From Brassica napus (lineage: Eukaryota; Streptophyta; Magnoliopsida; Brassicales; Brassicaceae): DNA of 64,000 bases. The stretch spans positions 37,755,473 through 37,819,472 of the forward strand of contig NC_063449.1 of the NCBI RefSeq assembly GCF_020379485.1. The letters are read 5' to 3'. Shown one piece after another: positions 34,780-46,159 of this stretch. The translations under genes were made by a program, and so were the position numbers. Below the pieces are notes generated by a model that made no database searches, was not told where the DNA came from, and saw nothing but the letters and a program-made list of their open reading frames with translations. Position 1 is the stretch's first letter. Each line of letters opens with the position of its first letter.

Positions 34780-35857
34780 TTCAATCGATTCATTTTTATT
34801 TTCATACTTAGTTATTTTTATTGGTATGGTCATTTCATTTTATTTAGTCGTTTCTACACATTTGTAATTGCCCTTCTGAAATTCCACTACTATTTTAAAA
34901 TATTATAGTACTTTTTTTTAACTATTATCAGATTGATGATAAAATTATTTAAAAGGTGGAGTGGAATCTAGTGTTTGTAAACATGTAACTTTATTTGAAA
35001 GTAGATTCGTGTTAAATAATGCTATTTCCCATAATTATATGTAATAAATTTCAAACATTTTATTAACTGGTAATGATATATTTTAAATAACATTTAATTA
35101 TTAAATAATTATATCCAAAGAGAATAATATATGATTTGTATACAGTACTCACTATAAAGTTCAAAGTTGATGTTATTGATTTTTTTGTTGTTTTTAAAAG
35201 ACTGATGTTTAAAACTTTAATTATTATATCTTGTTTTAAAATGTAAAAATATGAATGGTATAATGTTTATTAAGAAAAAAGAAATAATAACTTAAGTTAA
35301 ACATATATTATTTCTTAATATGCTAAACATACTTCATATTTGGAGAGAGTATGTGCCAATGATAATACTGCATCTACAAAATCTATCAAATATAACGGTA
35401 TCGTTCCATATTAGTTTATGTCTCTTCAACAATCACAGATTCACTTGAACATATGTCTCCCCTTTATAAAAAGAAAACTTTACAAAGTTAAATGAACTTT
35501 ATAAATCCCTGGTACGAGAATAGTCTATATATAAATAATTAAATGAACTTTACAAAGGGCTAAACGCCTAAACCAAAACCATCATCGTCTAGAAATGTCA
35601 AAATCAGTTATAGTTCATGGGCCGCCTTAGTTCAGCTTAACTTTTTATGAGCACGAACTCCACTTCTAAGTTCATTTAATAAATAATTTTAATAAGTAAG
35701 TTTAAATCAGATCACGAATTATATAAATGATATTTAATGAAAATAAACCAATTCATGGGATTGGTCATTTTTATACTTAAAATTATATATACACATATTT
35801 GATAACTTCTTTTTAAACTCGAAAGAGATTGTAAAAGGACGAGGCGATTTGTAGAGA
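34780..35857. other. AT-rich intergenic DNA
   Basis: No gene or bounded element is visible. Confidence 0.4.
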
Positions 35858-35873
35858 AGAAAGTCTCAAACTT

Positions 35874-37187
35874 TTTTTTTTTTTGATCAAACCAACTTGT
35901 ATTGAATTTAGAAGAGTTTACGCTCCATGAAAGGAGAGTACAACAAAGCTACAAGGAGCCCAATGGAATACGAAACAAATAAACCTAAGATAGAATGAAA
36001 ATACAAATCACAACAAGTAAACATTAGAAATCGCATCACAACGGTTTTATGAGTTTCTTGAACGATTGCATCTCGGGTAACTCTGAGAGTCACAACCACT
36101 GCACTAAAGGCAGGGAAGAGCGTTAGCCGGGAGGAGAATCCTTGCAATACCAGCCACACATGTTCATCCAATTCACTCCATACATGAAGAAATATTGGGA
36201 AAAGAGACTGCTCCAAACAGGAGCCAAGCGGACAATCAATACCCGCCATAACCATATTCACCAAGCAACAAATCACAATGATTGTCTCTTTCAACTGCCA
36301 CCAAGAAGAGAAACACACAGACACTGCACCACAAACCAGGTTGAATACAATAATAGGACTGCATACTGCATTAGAGAGTTGCATCAACGCAACATAAAAA
36401 CCACTAAGAGGCACAAAGATATAACCAAAGGACACTGAGTCCATCAGTACACTACCAAATAAAGCCAGAACCCACAAATCCAAAGTCACCCACACATCTA
36501 GCATTGCATCCTTTCCAAAAGAATAGGAGTAAACAGAGAGTAAGGAGCTAAGGTGGACCTGGACGTCTATAAGCGGATTGATAAAATGAAAGTTGGAATA
36601 AGAGCCGGGAGAAGACCCATTCCCGAACTGACAAAAATACAACCTGTATACCACAGGAAAAGAACGCCAGTTGACAAAGATGGTGTCACCAATGAAGACA
36701 AGAACAACACCATCATCACTGAGCTTACTTGAAACCCTTGAAAAATTAAACATCAGATCTATGACTTGAGTAGCTTGTGGAGAAGGGCTGGAGGAAGTGA
36801 AAAGAACGAGGCTGACGGAGACGTCTGGTGGGTCTGGAGGTTCTGGTGGCTTGACGGGAGGAGTTTCAATCGGAAGATGCTTGTTCCGCGCCGGATCTGA
36901 AGGAGGCCTGGGCTGTGAAAGAGGAGGAAGGCCTGTCACCATCATCTTCAAGGAGGAAGAGCAGTGCTGCATCAGGAACGACGGGGGCGGCGGATCTGGA
37001 GGGGGGCGGAGCCACGACGGAGGAATAGTCACCATCATGTCCATGGAGAGGAACATGGCTGTTTCAGAGAGAAGAGGAAAGAGCATCGTGGTTGGAGCAA
37101 GGAAGATCCATCGAAACGGCGCCTTGGGATGCGGGCTCGAGAGAGTTTCTCTCTAGGGCGAACTTTGGATGCACCGTGTGTTGTCTT
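35874..37187 (-). mobile_element. LINE-related non-autonomous retroposon with poly(A) and TSD
   Basis: The 16-bp word AGAAAGTCTCAAACTT flanks the block (35858-35873 and 37188-37203). A poly(T) at about 35874-35884 is the A-tail of a minus-strand insertion. The 3' end (TTGATCAAACC... after the T-run) resembles the LINE tails at 22007 and 39552. The block contains no reverse transcriptase. It is 1.3 kb and largely filled by one reading frame. Confidence 0.88.
35908..37086 (-). CDS. 392-aa reading frame in the retroposon, unknown function
   Basis: The frame starts 101 bases from the 5' end of the retroposon and stops 24-34 bases before the A-tail, so it covers nearly the whole insert without an intron. 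The first 100 residues are Pro/Ser-rich (WLRPPPDPPPPS, then PPEPPDPPD), like the leader of plant LINE ORF1 proteins. The remainder is strongly hydrophobic with several possible membrane spans (for example DLWVLALFGSVLMDSVSFG and KETIIVICCLVNMVMAG). I recognise no domain. It may be the ORF1 leader of a LINE fused to non-LINE sequence, a processed copy of a host mRNA, or a chance long frame in T-rich DNA. Confidence 0.4.
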   Translation of the reverse strand: MLFPLLSETAMFLSMDMMVTIPPSWLRPPPDPPPPSFLMQHCSSSLKMMVTGLPPLSQPRPPSDPARNKHLPIETPPVKPPEPPDPPDVSVSLVLFTSSSPSPQATQVIDLMFNFSRVSSKLSDDGVVLVFIGDTIFVNWRSFPVVYRLYFCQFGNGSSPGSYSNFHFINPLIDVQVHLSSLLSVYSYSFGKDAMLDVWVTLDLWVLALFGSVLMDSVSFGYIFVPLSGFYVALMQLSNAVCSPIIVFNLVCGAVSVCFSSWWQLKETIIVICCLVNMVMAGIDCPLGSCLEQSLFPIFLHVWSELDEHVWLVLQGFSSRLTLFPAFSAVVVTLRVTRDAIVQETHKTVVMRFLMFTCCDLYFHSILGLFVSYSIGLLVALLYSPFMERKLF

Positions 37188-37204
37188 AGAAAGTCTCAAA
37201 CTTT

Positions 37205-39545
37205 ATTAATCAAAAACCCCGTTCTAAGAGAACACATACGTTCCCTTCATATAACCCTAATAGATAATTCCTATTGTAAACTTGATTAGGAAAACTAACT
37301 TTAAAGATTATCACTAATAAAAGGAAACACAAAAAATAAAAGGAAAGCCTCAAAACACAAACGTAATTCCTAGTAGCCTTTGGGCTTTGGATATGCTACA
37401 TCATGTCCAGACTCCAGTTAATGAATCCTTGAGTCCGGGTGTGCTACATCATGTCTCCCGGGGTAAAAAAAGCTTCTTCCTCGAAGCTGGAACGTTGATA
37501 ACGCAAGCATGCTGATGTGAAAGTTATAGAATGTATTTATAGATCATGTTGGAACATGCAGTGAGACATGATACCTCATTGTCTGCATAAAATCAATCAC
37601 CAATGCACGGAAAATGCTTCGCTCATGTTGAACGGAGGGAAAGTGTACACAAACTTCAACACTTGATTCCATAACATCCTTTTCGTCATTGACCAAAGGA
37701 ACGCGAAGCACCTCCGACAATAACGACCTGCGGGGTCCTGGCTCTATCTTCGGGTTAATCTGTTTAATGAATTTTTCATTGCGAAAAAAAAAAAAAAAAA
37801 AAAAAACATCCTTTTCGTCATCAGTAGAAGGCACATAGGTGAATGCACGATCAATGTGTACTAGCGCCAAAGTATTACACCATGGCCACACAAAAGGCAA
37901 ATTTCTTTCAGCGATAACAACGAGCACAGGTTAATTACCATGACGAGTCAATAGACACTGAACTTTGAGAGACCAAATATATGCTATTGTTGACTTGCAC
38001 CAGCTGAACTACACTCATCTTTACGGCAAGGTCTCGTATGAACCCCTCACAACCCTTGAGAAATCTACCTGGACCCTAAAATGGTGTCCCTTTTTGTCCA
38101 CCGAAACGTCATGGTAGCAACCAGCATGTAATGATGTGGTCGAAAAGCATACCATGTGCATCACTGTAGATGTTGGAGAAAAAAGGTTGTGAATCCACAG
38201 AGAACATGAGAACAAAGACTCACCCTTATCAAGCACGACAAAGATCAAGAGATAACCCACTGAAGACACAAAGCGTGGTGAAAAAGTAATAGCACTAGCA
38301 CTGCGTACTTTCTCAAGCAACAAATTGAAAAGGGCCACTAACGGATTACCATAAGAGACACATCAGAATAAGGACACTCCCATGCATCACCGAACATAGA
38401 GTTTTTCATGTACCTTGATAGATGGACTCAAGTGACAAGATGGACTTTGATCACCACGTCCAAGATGAAGTCAACATTCCTCAAACTTGTCATCTCCTGG
38501 AGAAAACAATAAAGAAGACGACTCGGGTCGGGTGGCCTAAGGACAGCATCTCCATGCACAAAGCGAAATACATGGTGTAAAGCCAAACAAATCACCAGCT
38601 TGCTTGACTCGCAAGCAACGTCAGTACACCATATAGTTATCGTGGATGTGCAATAACCCAACTATGTACTATGAACTACTCCAAGTTTCACTTTGACATT
38701 TTTCATCGAAATATCATCAATACGGGTGACAACACTTCTTCTGAGAAATTCACACTTGATGCCAAGCTTGTACTTCTCTATGTTCAAAGAATACTTTGGG
38801 TGCATGAAAAGATCAATGACTTGATGGTGGTGTAACATTGGGACTGTCGACAAGACCCCAAAACAGTATACGTCACCGGAAACATCGAGTACCATCTGCA
38901 CACCAAGCCGAGAAAAAAATAGAGCATGTCTTGCTCTGGAACTAAGTCGCTCATGAATCCTCTCCGTCACAGCCAGTGTTTTCATATTTTCACGTTGAAC
39001 GTTGTGAAAATCATTTTTCATAGTGTACTCAGTCTCTCTACGATATGCATCATCAATTAATGGTGGTGGTAAAAATCCAATGCCAAGCTTCCCACATGTC
39101 TGCTGGATGAAGAAGGCTCGCCCAATGATAACTTGTTGCCAACACCTTAAATGGTTTTCTTTTGTTGAGCGGATTGGAAAACATCAGCAACTCTCTTCAA
39201 TGTCCTTGTGATGTGCAGCAACCAATGCAAGGATATGTGCAGGAAAACAGAAGCATGAAAGAACACTGACGTCCTAGTCGTCCTTGACACCACTATTCTC
39301 ATACAGTCAAAAGGGCCAGACAATTGAGAAGGAGTGTCAGCTGACCCCACAATTTTTTTTTAAAAAACTTGTTTTTACTTAAAAAAAATTGTACAATACT
39401 TTTTTATTTACGAAAAATTGTATTCACCCTACTAAAAATGAAAATTCATCTCCAATAATTTTTTTTGACCCAGCACAAAATGTTTTTGGCTCCCCAAATC
39501 ATGACAGACCGGAGAGCAAGAACATAGAAGCACCAAATTGATTGA
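37205..39545 (-). pseudogene. Degenerate retroelement-like region
   Basis: The minus strand shows several medium frames broken by shifts, at about 37544-37927, 38021-38338, 38428-38661 and 38662-39021. Their composition is protein-like, but I recognise no domain. The left part (37205-37520) looks like LTR or leader sequence. The minus frame at 40344-40949 contains AGEPVYDVYDDE, a phrase I associate with Ty3/gypsy gag-pro linkers. My best guess is a worn, non-autonomous Ty3/gypsy derivative. No LTR pair could be matched. Confidence 0.3.
37690..37804 (-). mobile_element. Short retroposed fragment with homopolymer tail and TSD
   Basis: A 115-bp insert ending in about 24 A bases is flanked by AACATCCTTTTCGTCAT at 37673-37689 and 37805-37821. 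As the tail is A on the plus strand, the insert itself is plus-oriented inside minus-strand host sequence. The body is too short to classify; a SINE or a truncated LINE/mRNA tail are the options. Confidence 0.75.
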
Positions 39546-39551
39546 AACTGA

Positions 39552-39990
39552 TTTTTTTTTTGAATGAATATTAAATTTTATTTATCAAAAAAGCCTTTTT
39601 ACAACGAAGTGTAAACCTTAGTAATATATAACACTATTTCCTTATACTTCTTCACTACTAATGAACCTCAAAAATTATACTCTTGTGATAAACCAATATT
39701 GAAGAGCTTCTTCCATGCCCTTCACTCCTTTCATTCTCATTACACTCAATTGTTTCTAACCCCTTTGTCAATAAGCTTCTTCACTACAGCCATAGGCAAA
39801 GGTTTCTCCCCATGCTTAATCTTGTTCCTTTCTCTCCATAGATTGAATCTGATTTCACCATCTCTATATGCCCCAAAGATGAGAGCTGCTCGTGATAAAC
39901 AGTAAGTGCGATTGGATCTCGCGTCAAGCTAAGAATATGGGTAAAACCACGTCTAACAAAACCGTTGGTCTCTTGTTCCTCATTAGGAAA
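39552..39990 (-). mobile_element. LINE 3' fragment
   Basis: The T-run at 39552-39561 is the A-tail. On the minus strand, EIRFNLWRERNKIKHGEKPL continues to a stop (KKLIDKGVRNN), the standard C-terminus of a plant LINE ORF2. The right edge is estimated. No clean duplication was found. Confidence 0.75.
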
Positions 39991-40343
39991 AGGCAAAGGA
40001 AATTAATCTTGTGCACTGTTTCCTATGAGGGTCATAATATCTGAATCAAGTGCCATTGTAAATGACCACACGTACGCTCATTTATCTCTGAAACGAACAG
40101 CGGTTTACTTTCGACGAACTGATTTGTCTCAAACTCGAGACGTATATGTCGGGAATATTCAAAGCTCTTGGCTGATATATTATCTATATATATATCGTCT
40201 TTTTGTCATTGATACCAAATACTAGATCGCCACAAAACTTGTTGTCAGGATCTTCCTCACTGTCATGCAAAATATACGCACATCTTCCGCGATCTGGTGG
40301 TTCACTATTAACACTCGCATGAAGCTTTGGAAGATACGTAAAG

Positions 40344-40949
40344 TCACCATTTTTTTTTATCCATACTCTCCAGATCCGACATATCCTGAGAAGACGGAAA
40401 CTTCATCTTTCTTGTCGAATTTTTTGATGCCCACAACTCCTGACTACACTGTATGTCTTCTCCTTTCTGAATTGGAAATTCAACTTCCTCATCATGAATT
40501 TTAACTTCACCATGATAAACATTATAGACTGTCTCCATAGATAATTCGTCATCATAGACATCGTAGACGGGCTCGCCGGCGAAGTCTTTGACCTGATCAA
40601 AACAATTCTCCATATTTCCTTTATGATGCCATGATCTTACAGAAAAAATGTGTTGAAATTGAACGGTCATAGTTCCTTGCAAACAGACTGTCATCAATGA
40701 CATTACTTCCCTTATCATCTTCAAAGATCTGCTCTTCACAACAAGACAATCCTTGAGCATGATTCTGTGTTTGGAGAAGATTGTCAACATGTTGCGCAAA
40801 TCATTCTGAAACTCGGCTAGTACTCCCTTTAACACCACGTTATGCTCCACTAGTAGCAGCTGTTGAAGGTAATTCTCTTTTGCGGCATGATTATGATCCT
40901 TTGTCTCTGATACCTGTTCAGCTGAATATTGGATAAACAGAGAAAACAA
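40344..40949 (-). pseudogene. Gypsy-like gag-linker fragment (tentative)
   Basis: This 201-codon minus frame begins MFSLFIQYSAEQVSE and ends SDLESMDKKKW. Acidic-aromatic repeats (GEPVYDVYDDE, ETVYNVYHGE) resemble the spacer between gag and protease in some Brassicaceae Ty3/gypsy elements. There is no zinc knuckle or protease motif. It could be a continuation of the degenerate region to its left. Confidence 0.3.
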
Positions 40950-41974
40950 TCAACACGAGATTGGATTCTCTGACGACTCGGATTTATACTCGAAAGAGAT
41001 TGTATTCTTCCTTCATTGCTTTCTTCATAATTTCGAGAAGTGTCATGCGGCAGCTGTTGTTTAACTTCTCAACCTGAGGTTCCAAACCCTCTCCATATAC
41101 AGTCTAGGTAACTCCAACTTCATACCTAAAATAAACACACAATAAAACACAATAAAGATCAATAACCAATGTCATATACAATAAAATAATGTCTTTTAAT
41201 ACTCTATCAATCTCAGTAAACAATAGAGAGCACCAAACCCAAATGAATCAATCGCTACAAAAACCCGAAATGAAACAAACAAATAACAAAGCTAAGAAAC
41301 ACAATTCTGATCTTAATACGTTATAACACTTCGGAGTACTATTGCAATAGCAATTTACATCAATCCACAATGACATAGTTGTTTTCATAAATACCAAACC
41401 CGAAATGAGACATACAAATTAAAATCCACGACTTATACCCGATTTAAACATCAAAATGAGACCAATTAAAAAGACAAAAATTATACCGAGTTAAACATCA
41501 AAATAACAACAATGCGAAACAATAGATGAGACAGTTCTCAATTGATTCTTAGAAAGGACAAGTCACAAAAGCCTACTCGAAATGCGTTTCACAGTGGCTA
41601 ATGGTGGTTGAGGAACATGCAAAGAAGGTGGGAAAGAATTTTCTAAGAAGAATCAGTCGCTTACAAGCAGTGTGTATCTCGATTCACAACACCGTATAGT
41701 AACAAAAAACAAAACACAAACCCAAGAAAAAAAATCTTTTCACAAACCCTAATGGTAACAAGAAAACATGAACACAAACACACATAATAAACACTAATTA
41801 TTTGATTTTAACAGAGATTAACCACTATTCAACAACATGCAAAGAAGAATGCAAAGAATGTAAACGAAATTGCGAAGAATAAGGAGATTATCAAACACTC
41901 TTTTTCAACGCATGAAACCGATAGCTAGGCCGTAGAAGAACCGACGACGAGATTATCAAACACGAGATATCAAG
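40950..41974. other. Unassigned sequence left of solo LTR
   Basis: No gene is recognised. It appears to continue at 43573 on the other side of the LTR insertion. Confidence 0.35.
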
Positions 41975-43572
41975 TGATATAACATGGATTTTACTAGTTT
42001 TTGGCCATGGTATATCAGTGTTTTAGAATCTATTTATCATGTTTTGAAGTTTTTTTTAGAGTATTTACATGTTAAGGTACGTTTTAGAGCAATGTGGTAA
42101 TTATGAAGCATTTTGGAGATAAAGACAGAAGAAAATTGTAGCTGTTCATTGAACAAACCAAAATCGACATTCAGAGTCAACCGCCGATCGACAAACATCA
42201 CTTGTCGACGATCGACAGCGAAGCGCGAAAGCAGTCCACTTGTCCATGACCGACTTGAAGCCCAAGTTCCACATATTTACAAAACTAACCCTGACCGACT
42301 TTAACCTAATATTTATGTGCTCTGTCATTGTATTGGGCAACACACGCTTTCTTATTTTCATTCATTCACAGCGTAAGGGTTTTAGGATTTTTAGTAGTTC
42401 GGAGAGAAGATCCAAGACTCCTTAAGAGCTTTGTATTAGAACTACAGTTTTTCTAACTTATTCTATTTATGCAATTTATTCAGTTTTTTTTTAACGCTGA
42501 TTTATTATGGCATTAAATTTATGAAAAATATTACATAAACGATTCAAAAACCGAAAATACTACATGCCTTATGAGGATCTATGCCTAACTGCATCATCTG
42601 AGCCGTCCTATGAAGATACACTCCTGACCAGATTTACTTGCACCATGTTGAAGATCTCTTGTAAGCATTTCTTTTGTAGTCTGCATTAATAAATCGTTCT
42701 CTCCGGTACTTGAAACTTGGATTTCCTGTAATCTTCAAGAAATTGCATAGTCTGGGATTCGAACCGCATTTCTGGGTGTAGAAGCCTTTAAACCTTAACC
42801 AGTAGACTACGGTGCTTCCACATGCAATTTATTCAGTTTATTTTCATGTTTTGCTTGATCGTGTCTGAGTAGTTCTCTTTGTTAGATTTAGGGTTTATTA
42901 GGGTTATGGAGGATTAGCCAAATCTATAGAATTTATAAGGTGATAATTAAACAACCTTCAAAGAATTGCTATTAATGCATGTGTTCTAGAGTAGCTAATT
43001 AGGACCTTGATTTTAGGATTGTGGACAACTACGACGGTAGGTTCTGCACCAGAATAGATTCTCTTTAGTTAGGATTGCTAGAAACAAGCGATAGCTGATT
43101 TAGTTAAGATTAGTAAACAAATCGACCAGCTCGCTAGCGCTTGTCTAAGGTAGCATCGATTGACGCTAACTGAATAACATTGATCGATGCTCGATCCATA
43201 TCACCAAGTCACAGCTGAGATATTGGACTTAGTCAACATCTTTGATTCGCAGGAAAAGCTGGACATCTTATGCATTACACATCGAGTTCTAGGATTGTCA
43301 TCTGCATACCTTAAGCATTATATATCATTATAATCATGATTACATGAACCCTAGATCTGGCTATTTTCTCTTATTATTTACAAGCCAACCAGCCAATCAA
43401 TCTGCTTAGTTCTGAGTTATTTACTGCTTTATAATTTACTGCATACCTTAATCATTGGCTGCTTAGATTTATTGTGTACCATCGCTCCTTGTAGATTCGA
43501 TCCCTAAGTACTGAAACTGAATCTCTTATTTGAGAGAGTGAAAATCGCTCTAGGGTAATTTGAGTGATATCA
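41975..43572 (+). mobile_element. Solo LTR, Tat/Athila-like, imperfect TSD
   Basis: The element runs from TGATATAACATGG to AGTGATATCA (TG...CA). The flanking pentamers are TCAAG (41970-41974) and TCAGG (43573-43577), one mismatch. It contains clusters of ATCGAC/TCGATC words at about 42180-42250 and 43120-43210. A SINE is nested inside. Confidence 0.7.
42487..42821 (-). mobile_element. tRNA-derived SINE inside the solo LTR
   Basis: On the minus strand it begins GTGGAAGCACCGTAGTCTAC with an A box (TAGTCTACTGGTTAAGG) and a canonical B box (GGTTCGAATCC) about 40 bp later, and ends in a T-run (A-tail) at 42487-42492. The 18-bp duplication ATGCAATTTATTCAGTTT lies at 42469-42486 and 42822-42839. 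Confidence 0.93.
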
Positions 43573-44049
43573 TCAGGCATGAAAACGAAATACGAAGGAG
43601 AAAACTTGGCGTTACCTTCGGGTTAGACAGGAGAATAAGAGATTAGGCTGGATATGAAGAGATTCACGCCGGAGTATAGTTGGAGAAGAAGAGATTCACG
43701 TTCGATTAGAGTCTATTTCAGTCGGTGTCGTCGTCACCCCACCTAGAGAGAGATGTTTTCTTTGTCGCCTTACGGAGAGAGTGAGAGGCTGAGATAGCAA
43801 GAAAATAAAAAGTAGGGTTAGAATATTTGATTAGGGTATTTCTTATGTTTTTAACTTTTTTATTTTATTTTAATTAGTTTATTTATATTATATATATTTC
43901 AATATTATCATAATTAATTTGTTAATTGTATTTCTGAAGGAAACTATTGGGTTTTTGTATATCATTATCCTAATGGGACAATTATAAGTTGGGATTATCC
44001 CTACAGGACAATGTATGTATTTTTGGGCCTAAAAACCAATAATCCTTTT
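43573..44049. other. Unassigned, leader-like sequence
   Basis: GA/CT-rich sequence around 43590-43800 resembles a 5' UTR, but no adjoining coding exon was found on either strand. Confidence 0.3.
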
Positions 44050-45089
44050 TTTTTTAATTTAGTGTTCTTTTTTTCTTTAATTAAGGTTAAATTGACTAAC
44101 CAAAGGATAATATCGTATTAACAAAGTTATAGTGGAACAAACTAAAGTTGAATGTGTTTCATTTGTCAATTCTCTCAAAAATATAATTGACCAAGAAATT
44201 AACTACCCTTAAGAAATTAAAATTTAAATGAAATTTAGATTGAACTAAAACAAATTAATTAATAAAATAGATCTCCGATGAAACTTTGCTACTAGTTACA
44301 TAAATCTGATTTTCAAAAAGATCTGATCATGGCATCAACCCTAATTTCGATTCGGTCTTTTAGGCAACAATCCACAGCATACAAAAATACGATATTGGAT
44401 GAGGCATGTTCATGGCATCAACCCTTATCTTTCAATATCTTGTCTAGGGATGGGCAAATAATTCCAATTAAAAAATCAGATCCATATTCCGTCCAACTGA
44501 AATGAATTCAAACCAAACTAAATCCGACATAAATACTGAGTAGGACTTGTTTTATGATATTTCAGATTATGAGTTTTATCCAAACCGAATCCATCCGAAC
44601 CCAAATGGATATTCGAAAAAAATCTAAAAATTAAAATTCCAGAAAAATACTCTTACTAAATCCAAACTTAATCCCGAATAAGTACCCAAAATATTCGAGA
44701 TTTAATTGAGTACCTAAAATAAGTAGCTATTCCATGAATAATGAACTCAAATATTTAGTTAATATATTTTGGTATTTGGTGCTCTTCTTTCTTCTGTATA
44801 GTTGCGTTTACCGGGTTAGATGTGTTTGTTCTTAGGGTTTGTCGAATATAATGTGTTTAAACATAGTTTTTGAGATTTGTTCTCTATTTCAATGTCTTTA
44901 CTATCTAATTGATCTTGTCTAAAATTACAGTAGAACCAAAAGAATTGTACCAAGGTCATTTCACAATTTTCATTTCAAATTTTTATTTTTGGTTTTTGTT
45001 TCACTAGATCTCTATTTGATTTTTGTGTACAAATTTTGGAACTGAAAAACCAATTAAGATCTAAAACCTAAAATTATATTGGGTTCTAC
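44050..45089 (+). repeat. Dispersed repeat, copy B
   Basis: Uninterrupted relative of copy A. It holds TTTGTCAAT once (about 44162) and AACTA once (about 44245), where copy A carries two insertions. It ends at 45089 because the Athila LTR inserted after GGGTTCTAC. Copy A has GGGTTCAAC with no insertion there. Confidence 0.8.
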
Positions 45090-46159
45090 TGATATTAGGA
45101 GTTTTCAAGGCTCCTAATCAAATGTTATAGTATAAAGGATGTCAAACCAGTTCTAAGTGATTCTAATGCAAAGAGAATGCAAAACCATGCTTAATCTAAA
45201 TGCTATCAATTGGCAAGATGATTTTGAACTAGAATACTACTAAAATGCAATAAAGATCAAAACTTTTATTTCTTATGAGATGGGAGAATTCATGGGCTAA
45301 GGGAATTGGCCTTGGGTGATCAAGTTTCAATCTAAAGGTAGTATCTTTCAATCAATCTATCAACCTTAGACCTATACACAATCCTAAACAAACTCTATCT
45401 CTAGATGAAAGCACTTTACTAGCAAGGAACACGATGGATCTGTGCTACAACACCTTAGATCTAGCTTAATCACCCTTAGTCTCCCTAACCCATGAATTCA
45501 AATATGACTACTCACTAATCTTCATGATAAACCCAAGAATCAATGATGATTTGGTGTTAATCATGATTAGTGATCAAATTAACAAAGCAATCCCAAAGGA
45601 ATAATCAAGATTATGTTTTTTACCTAAAGGTTCCTTTTTGATTAGATAGAAAATAAGATAAGTCTCAACTTTGGGATTACAAGAGTATTTATATGTCTTT
45701 GGTAAACCTAATGGTTTCCATTAAAAAGTTTAAAAAGCCCCTTAAAAACATTAAAATCCGACTAAAGATAAGTTTCGACTCGGGTAGAAATGGACGGGCA
45801 CAACCCGCGTCAGCCAACCCACGTCGGATCGTCATCGAGGTTTCTCCGTCATGCGCGCGGGTAGGCGATCCCACGTGGCTCTGTCCCGCGTGACTCTATC
45901 GGTTCCTTCTCTTCGTGACGCGGGTAAGGGAACCCGCGTGAGCTCAAACCGCGTCAAGACGTCGCGCAGCTCCATTCTCGTGCATGCGGGTAGGCCATCC
46001 CGCGTGATCCAAGCCTCGTTGGATCGTCGATGATGACACTCCAATACCTGATAAAGACATATGAATGCAATATGGATCCCAAAGATGCTAAATTCCTAAT
46101 CTATATGATCATTATGTGCAAAATGGAGACTTAAAACAATGCAAATATGCAAGATATCA
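45090..46159 (-). mobile_element. Athila 3' LTR
   Basis: Ends are TGATATTAGG and AGATATCA. On the element's own strand it is preceded by the polypurine tract AAGTTTGGAGGAGT (46160-46173). The GC-rich block at about 45780-46030 contains paired GCGGGTA/CCCGCGT words. The host pentamer on the left is TCTAC. Confidence 0.85.

Noticed and set aside
35818..41006. An LTR pair around the degenerate region, from the shared word ACTCGAAAGAGATTGTA
   Set aside because: Only 17 bp is shared (35818-35834 and 40990-41006). The sequences beyond it do not align by eye.
42745..42821. A minus-strand tRNA gene with GGTTCGAATCC
   Set aside because: It is the head of a 335-bp SINE bounded by an 18-bp duplication.
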